Both the position numbers and the translations under genes were made by a program. Below are positions 57,961 to 64,000 of a DNA stretch of 64,000 nucleotides, piece by piece (position 1 is the stretch's first letter; each line of letters opens with the position of its first letter). Origin of the DNA: Pipra filicauda (Eukaryota; Chordata; Aves; Passeriformes; Pipridae); contig NW_024104442.1 in assembly GCF_003945595.2 (NCBI RefSeq), forward strand, positions 362,619 to 426,618, given 5' to 3'. The notes beneath the pieces were generated by a model. The model was not told the DNA's origin. It searched no databases and saw only the letters and a list, made by a program, of their open reading frames with translations.

Positions 57961-60900
57961 ATAGAATGTCCTGATAACAATCTAAGCAGTAGTTAAGAAA
58001 TAGATACTTCCCTGCCAAACAGGATCTGCTCTCTCTGTTATCAATTGTTATAGATTTTGGATGTAGATGTTACAGATTTGTTATGGATGTCATAGACTGT
58101 TAGGTCTGTAGAACTTGCCTCCTGACAAGTCCTCTCTGGATGCAGATGATCTGTCTGCAGCCATGTTCTGTGCCTTTAAAGAAGGCACCTTCCCTTTCCC
58201 TTCTTTTTGCTGTGTTTTGAAGGTGAGTTTGCTGTGACTGTCAGAAGCTATTGAGTTAACATTTTATGAACTTAGGGAGGATCTAGTGTTGACTCAAGAC
58301 ATGATGCTCCAGCGTGACTTGATGGCTTGAAACCTTGCTGTCAAGATACACTATAAATATCCCATCAGCTCTCTGCTGAGAAGCACCAGAGCTCTGAGAG
58401 TGCTGCTCTGTGTGTCAGCTGGGCTGGCTCTGCACAGCTGCTCTGTGTGTGCAGCCCTGGGCCTGCCACCACCTCCCCCTGGCACCCAGCACGTTGAGGG
58501 TGAGCAGGAGTCAGGCTGAGCAGGGCTGACAGTGCCCCTGAGATTTTTGGGGTGGGAGGTTTTGGGGTGGAGAGTGTTTGGTGAGTGCTGTTTGTCACGG
58601 CTGCTGGATGGTGTAAGGACTGCTGTTGGGAAGAAGCTGATGGAGGAACTGCTTATTCATGCAGAGTTCTGGAGAACTGCTGGCAACATCTGCACATCTG
58701 GCCTGTCTGGGGGGATCACACAAGTCTCCGAGAGCTTTGTTTTCACACTGCTAAGACCCCATTTTCTGGGCAAGAGTGGTTTAGGAGAGGATGGTGCTGG
58801 CACCATGTGTGGCTTGGAGGAGATTTACACTAATTCAAAGAGTCTGTGCAGGATAGTCCCTTCTCCAGCTAAAACCAGGCTTATTTCCTTGAAGGATAAG
58901 TTGTGTCTCAAGCTTAATCTGATCAGTAGAGGGATAGATGAGCTCTGAAGTGAGCTCCAGTTCAATGGCACAGCGGCCCAGCTCAAGGAGACACAACACA
59001 GCTGGAGGTATCACCATTATTTTGTGTTCCAGCAGTGATTAAAAGACTCTTCTCTTGTCCACTGAATGTGTAGGTGCAGAAGACAAATAATAAACTCTTC
59101 AGCAGGGACTAAAAGCGGTGATAAAATTTAGAATCATCACCAATTGTTACATCTCAGCCAGGATGGATTTGTTTTAACTACTAAGCCCAAGTCTGACCCT
59201 GAATCATGGCCAGTCTGTATACATTCTCACAGCAGCTTCTGGCAATGACAGATTGTCCTTCCAAGGAGCCATTTGTAAGCTTTGTGAGCCACTTTTTGAT
59301 TCTGGAGCCACTTAGAACACTAAGTGTGTGCTGGCCACTGGCTTGCTGTGTTTTGCTGTCAGGTGTTACCCAAGCTGTCTGATTCCCTCCCTGCTTTCCA
59401 GTTTTGGTTCTCTCTTTCCACACTGGGCTGTGGCAAACCTGTCCACTCAGGAGCAGTGCTTCAGGGATAAGGTGTCCCTTCCATAGCTTTCTGTAAAGGC
59501 TTTGTTGTTGTTCCTGCTCAGACAGGAGGGCAGGCACGGTGCTGGTTTCCTGGGGTAGCTTTGTGCAGCTGCAGGGCTCGTTTCAGGAGGCTTCTGTGGC
59601 CCTCAGATGTGCCTGTGTTGTGATAGGCACTGCTGCTCCCTGAATTGTTTCTTTCACCAAAAGCTGAAGAAATGAGGCAAATCCTTGGCTGTAGTCCAGG
59701 CAGAGATAACAGTGGGTCAATGTTTGTAGCCTGAGTGCTGTTGTCCAGTGGACTTCTCACTGGAAAATCATTTTCCTCTTGCCAGCAAAAGTTTCTTTTT
59801 TTCCCCTCAGGCCCCAAAGAGTTTTACTGTGGATGCCCTGCACCTCCTTAAAATGAAGTTCCCTTTCCCCTGACTCTAGGGCATGTCTGTACCCCAGATA
59901 TCCATTTGATCCCTCCCACAGTGTTCCCTGTGTATTTTATTTTGCACTGCTCTGGTCAGTGAGAATTTGGTCTCTGTTCTGTTCAAAGCATGGGGATTGT
60001 TGTGTCTGGTGAATGAGGGTGCAGACTGGTTCCCTTCAGCACCAAGCAGTGGGAGGAACTGCAAGGTGAAATTCCTTTTTCCTGGAAGGCCATCATCTGA
60101 AAACACCTGAATCTGCAGAGGAGTATTTCTGTGTCATTAGAGCTGCTGAAAAGCTGATCCAAATGCATCCACTTCCTACTTCAAAGTCATGAGGGGTCTT
60201 TCTCTTGCTTCTCATCATCTCTTCTCAAAGGAATGATGGTCTGGGCATCTTTAGCACAAAACCTGGAGTCGGATCTCCTCCTTATTTCCCATTCCTCTGA
60301 GCACAGATGTTCCTTTTTCCTGGCAATCTGCACGTGGCTGTAACATGACCTCGAGGAATCTTGTTAATTAATACAGATTTAAACTGTGGTTGATCATGAA
60401 AGTTTGAAGTGTTTTAGCCACAAGGATGAAACACTTATCCTTGTAACATATTCGTATAATATTGACTACAAGTTTCTGTCTACATCAGGTGCATCACAGT
60501 TTAGTTCCTTTGTGCTCTACACAATATAATTTCTCCCCATTTGCACTTCTGAAGGTCCCTCTCAAGTTTGTCTCACCATCATACAGGAGTCAGTGCATAG
60601 TTTTTCCCTCTTTTTTATTAAGGTATTAATTAATAACTCATATTAAGGCACGACAGTAAATCATCAACCAAAAGCTGCCCCTTGAAGCACGTGGGAACCA
60701 CTCTGGGCCCAGCAGAGCCTGGGCTGGAAGGAGCTGCCTGGAGCTGTGGGGGGGGTTGGTTGGTGAGGTGTTTTGTTTCAGGCAGTAAATCAGTGGTTTC
60801 ACATCCCTGTTGTTTTGATTCCTGAGGCCTCTGTTGTGTAATTGTTCTCGAGGTCACTTGCAAGAAAAGGATGTTGAAACCCACGGAGGAGAAACAGGAG

Positions 60901-63287
60901 CTGTCAGAAAGGCTCCTGCCCGCCGGCCGTGTCCTGGGGATCCTGTGGGAAGAGCAGGAGGGGCAGGAACACACCTGCACTGTCACCTGGGAACTGGGAA
61001 GGTGCAGGGCTGGACAGGAGCCTCTGCTCTGGAGCAGAAGGGGTTAAGCAGGTGAAGTAGGAGGTTGTAGAGGAGGCTAATTTCCCCCTTCCTCTGTGGC
61101 TGTGAGGCTTTAGAATGTCACTTTTCCGTTTTGCCACACGTGTTTTTGTACCATTTGCTCTGTTTGGCATCTGGCTGATCCTCAGGGAGATCTCTCCCCA
61201 CGGCTGTGGGGTTACTGTGTGTTTGGCCAGCAGCTGAGGACACTTTCAAGCGTGGCTTCTTCTGTTGTTCTCAAACTCTCTTCTCACAACCTGATGTTCA
61301 TCTCTCAGTGTTGGTCCCATAGTTTGGCCAGCACAGGTACAACCACTGGGACACATTTCCCAGGAGATCAGAGGGCAAAACCTTGGTCAGAGCACTCTAC
61401 TGATTTCACAGTCAGCTATCTCACTATTAATTAATTGTTGCTCAATGTGATTAATCATTTGTGAGCCTCAGTGGCACTGAGGGGTCTTTGCTGGGGTGCA
61501 GAGATCACTGTAAGTTGGAAATATCCTTGTCCTAGTTTGGGTTCCCTGCAGTGTGAAAGGAAGATCTGACACCACTGAGACCTTGAGATCTTCAACTTTC
61601 CTGTGAATTTTAACTTTTTTTAGCTAGAAATTGTTTCACTTGTAATGTTTCTTTCATTTAATTTCTTTGTTGTTGAATTTTTTCATTCCAATAGGCTGCC
61701 AGCTGCATTTAAATTATTATATGTTCTTTACATTTGGAGGCACCCAAAAATAATTAGTTTTAGTTCTAAGCAAACTATCTCAAAGAATACAAACAGATCC
61801 CAAATCCCTCTGTCTTCACTCAGCCCTCCTGTGAAATTTAATGTGTAATTTCAGTTTCGGGACTGCAAAGATTTAAATGACACTTTGGACTTGTTGGTCA
61901 CGACAAAATGTTTTGATTTTTGCAACAATTCTTTTGTGTAAGAAATCTAGGGGGAACCAGGTTGATGTAGGGAAGGACACTAGTGGGTCTGGGCCACCAG
62001 CTCTTGTGAAATGGTTGGTTTGGGTATGAAGAGAGCACGTTAATCTGAACCTTTAAGAAAATAGTTGTTGTAAAGTGCTCAAGTGTGAGCTGGTTCTGCC
62101 AGTCCAGGTTAATCCCAGTGGGATTTAGAGAAAAAGAGGGAGTGGCTTCATGGAGCCATCCCTTATATGTGTATTTGATCTGTTGAAAATTTCAATCATC
62201 AAGGTGCTTGTGTGACCCACAGTACTGTTTAACCCACAGTGGTGGCACAATAACTGCTGTTATTCCTTATGGGATGAGGGCAGAGAAGGCAGAGGCAAAT
62301 CATAGCTCCTATGTATTAGCCAGTTCAGAGTTCCTGCAGCAGGGAGCTGAAAGAGCAAGTGCAGGCAGCCAGAGCATTAAAACAAGCCAACACTAAATAC
62401 TCTGTGCCTTTCATTTGTCTGGGATACTCTGTGGTTCAGCTTGTGCTCTGCAGAGTCACAGACGAGCAGAAATCCCAGCTAGGCTGGCAAGGGTTTGAAA
62501 AAAAATTGAACATTTCTCTGGCTTTATAACTCCCCTCAGTGTTGGAGCAGAAATAGGCTGTTGCATGTGGATCCTGATTTTGATAAGAGGGTGCAACGAT
62601 GGGCTGCTGTCCCACTCAGCTGTGTCTGCAGGGATGGAAGGTCTGGGTGCTCAGGGAGCAGCTTTGTTGTGCCTGCAGCGTGGGGCCTCAGCTGTCCTTC
62701 ATGTGATCTCAGGCATCTTCCCTGCTGTATTTTTAGAGCTGTTGTGCAAAGAAGATTAGCAAAGGACTTAATATCGGTGTGGATATGGATTCTTTCTCAA
62801 ATATGGCAATGTTCTCCCTCTTTAGGCGATGGGTTTGGGCGCTGTCGTAGCTCTATCACCAGGGCTGTACATTGATATGTGCCTCTCCCTGGCCTTTCCT
62901 GGTTCTCCAGATGTGGTTTAGCTGTCTGAAGTAGTGGCTGCACTCCCTTAGTCCTGGTCTTGGTTTTGCAGGAATTAATGCCAGTTTATTAGGGAGCCTG
63001 TCTGCAGCTGGGTCAAGTGCATCCTTAGTGGGGAAGGAGTGAGTGATGTGTTGAGATCCAGGGGCTTTGTCTTCAAGTGGGAGCCAGAAGCACCTGATCC
63101 AGTGGTGATGTGGGTGGGTTCACACTGGCCATTGTGGCCTTTCAGTGGTGAGGGGGCACTTGGAGCTCAGTGCTCCTGGTGAAGGTGTTCACTGAGGCCT
63201 TTGGAGGGTCCTGGTCCCAGCAGAGCAGCTCTTGTTCCTCTGCAAACTCCCTCAAATGTTTCTGGCACAGCTGCACCCCTGAAGGAA

Positions 63288-63552
63288 TAGAATCACAGAC
63301 TGGTTTGGGTTGGAAGGGACCTTAAAGCCCACCTCATTCCACCCCCTGCCATGGGCAGGGACACCTTCCACTAGACCAGGTTGCTCCAAACCCCATCCAA
63401 CCTGGCCTTGGACACTTCCAGGGATGGGGCAGCCACAGCTTCTCTGGGCAACCTGTGCCAGGGCCTCACTACCCTCACAGGGAAGAATTTCTTCCCAATA
63501 TCCCATCTGAATCTCTCTTCTTTTAAAGACCATTCACCTCTGTGCTATCAAA
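63288..63552 (-). mobile_element. CR1 LINE 3' fragment
   Basis: Reverse-strand copy starting TAGAATCACAGACTGGTTTG and extending past AGAATTTCTTCCCAATATCC. Confidence 0.86.
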
Positions 63553-64000
63553 CTGTTCACCCTTGTTGTGGTGTCAGCTGGGGCAGCCTTCTCTCAGGGT
63601 AGGGCTTTCAGTGACACTTTTTGCAAGTGTGTTAAGGGCACATGGAAGGAGTGACACGGGGCAAACAGCTGAAAAATAGTTGCTAAATATTCTGTTATCC
63701 CAGTGGCCTACAAAGGTGTTCTCAGCTTTCACTGTCTGACTGCTGGGACTCCAGTAACTGAGAGTGGGTGGCCTGGAGGCACTGGCTGGTATGTGCTGGA
63801 ACAGGGAAGAGCAGCAAGGCAAAGGCTTTGGCCTCGGGATAGCACTGGATGATAGTTGGAGTCTGGAGAGGTGTCCCCCTGCAAGTGTCCTGTGACATCT
63901 ATCCATGAATTCCCATCACAACAAATTAAGCTTCTTAAAGCAGTGCATGTGCTTTTGCTGGCTGGAGCCACGTGGATCGGTGTTGGAAACGGTCACTTAC

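Overview
The window looks like bird nuclear DNA, most likely from a passerine. It is full of CR1 LINE 3' ends in both orientations, and it carries one short interspersed element (21856-21998) with a tRNA-like head and a CR1-type tail, the design known from songbird SINEs. The coding content is two split vertebrate genes with short exons and GT/AG splice sites. There is no bacterial, viral or CRISPR content.

Gene 1 (about 1.2-39.4 kb, + strand) is a complete gene of the STXBP4/Synip (syntaxin-binding protein 4) family. I assembled 22 coding exons from 1244 to 38649. All splice phases agree and the total is 2241 nt (746 aa plus stop). The predicted protein has PDZ1 (about aa 28-116), a Ser-rich linker, PDZ2 (about aa 198-283), a Pro/Ser linker, a divergent EF-hand-like STXBP4 core (about aa 365-435), a long coiled coil (about aa 457-611), a Leu/Ser-rich linker, an atypical WW domain split over the last two exons (about aa 694-724), and a Pro-rich tail. 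Mammalian STXBP4 has one PDZ, so this is probably a two-PDZ paralogue or an extended form.

Gene 2 (about 45.4 kb to beyond the end, + strand) is the 5' end of a SEC14L1/SEC14L5-type gene: a CpG-rich first exon, then the first PRELI/MSF-domain exon at 51393-51468. The remaining exons are not visible before 64000.

Layout: 1-1243 is intergenic or 5' flank; 1244-38649 is gene 1 with its introns; 38650-39400 (or to 39800) is its 3' UTR; to about 45 kb is intergenic; 45350-45614 is the gene 2 promoter and first exon; 45615-46095 is a heptamer minisatellite; 46-51 kb is intron 1; 51469-64000 is intron 2. Nothing shows that the two genes work together.

Points worth a second look: the two-PDZ architecture and displaced WW tryptophan; a possible in-frame Arg-rich N-terminal extension of the SEC14L protein; a CR1 copy that seems split by the whole promoter/exon/minisatellite block; a minisatellite made of ten copies of the exon 5 splice-donor hexamer; an intragenic CpG-rich region; two extra open blocks with splice signals between exons 11 and 12; and an undescribed dispersed repeat present twice in gene 1.
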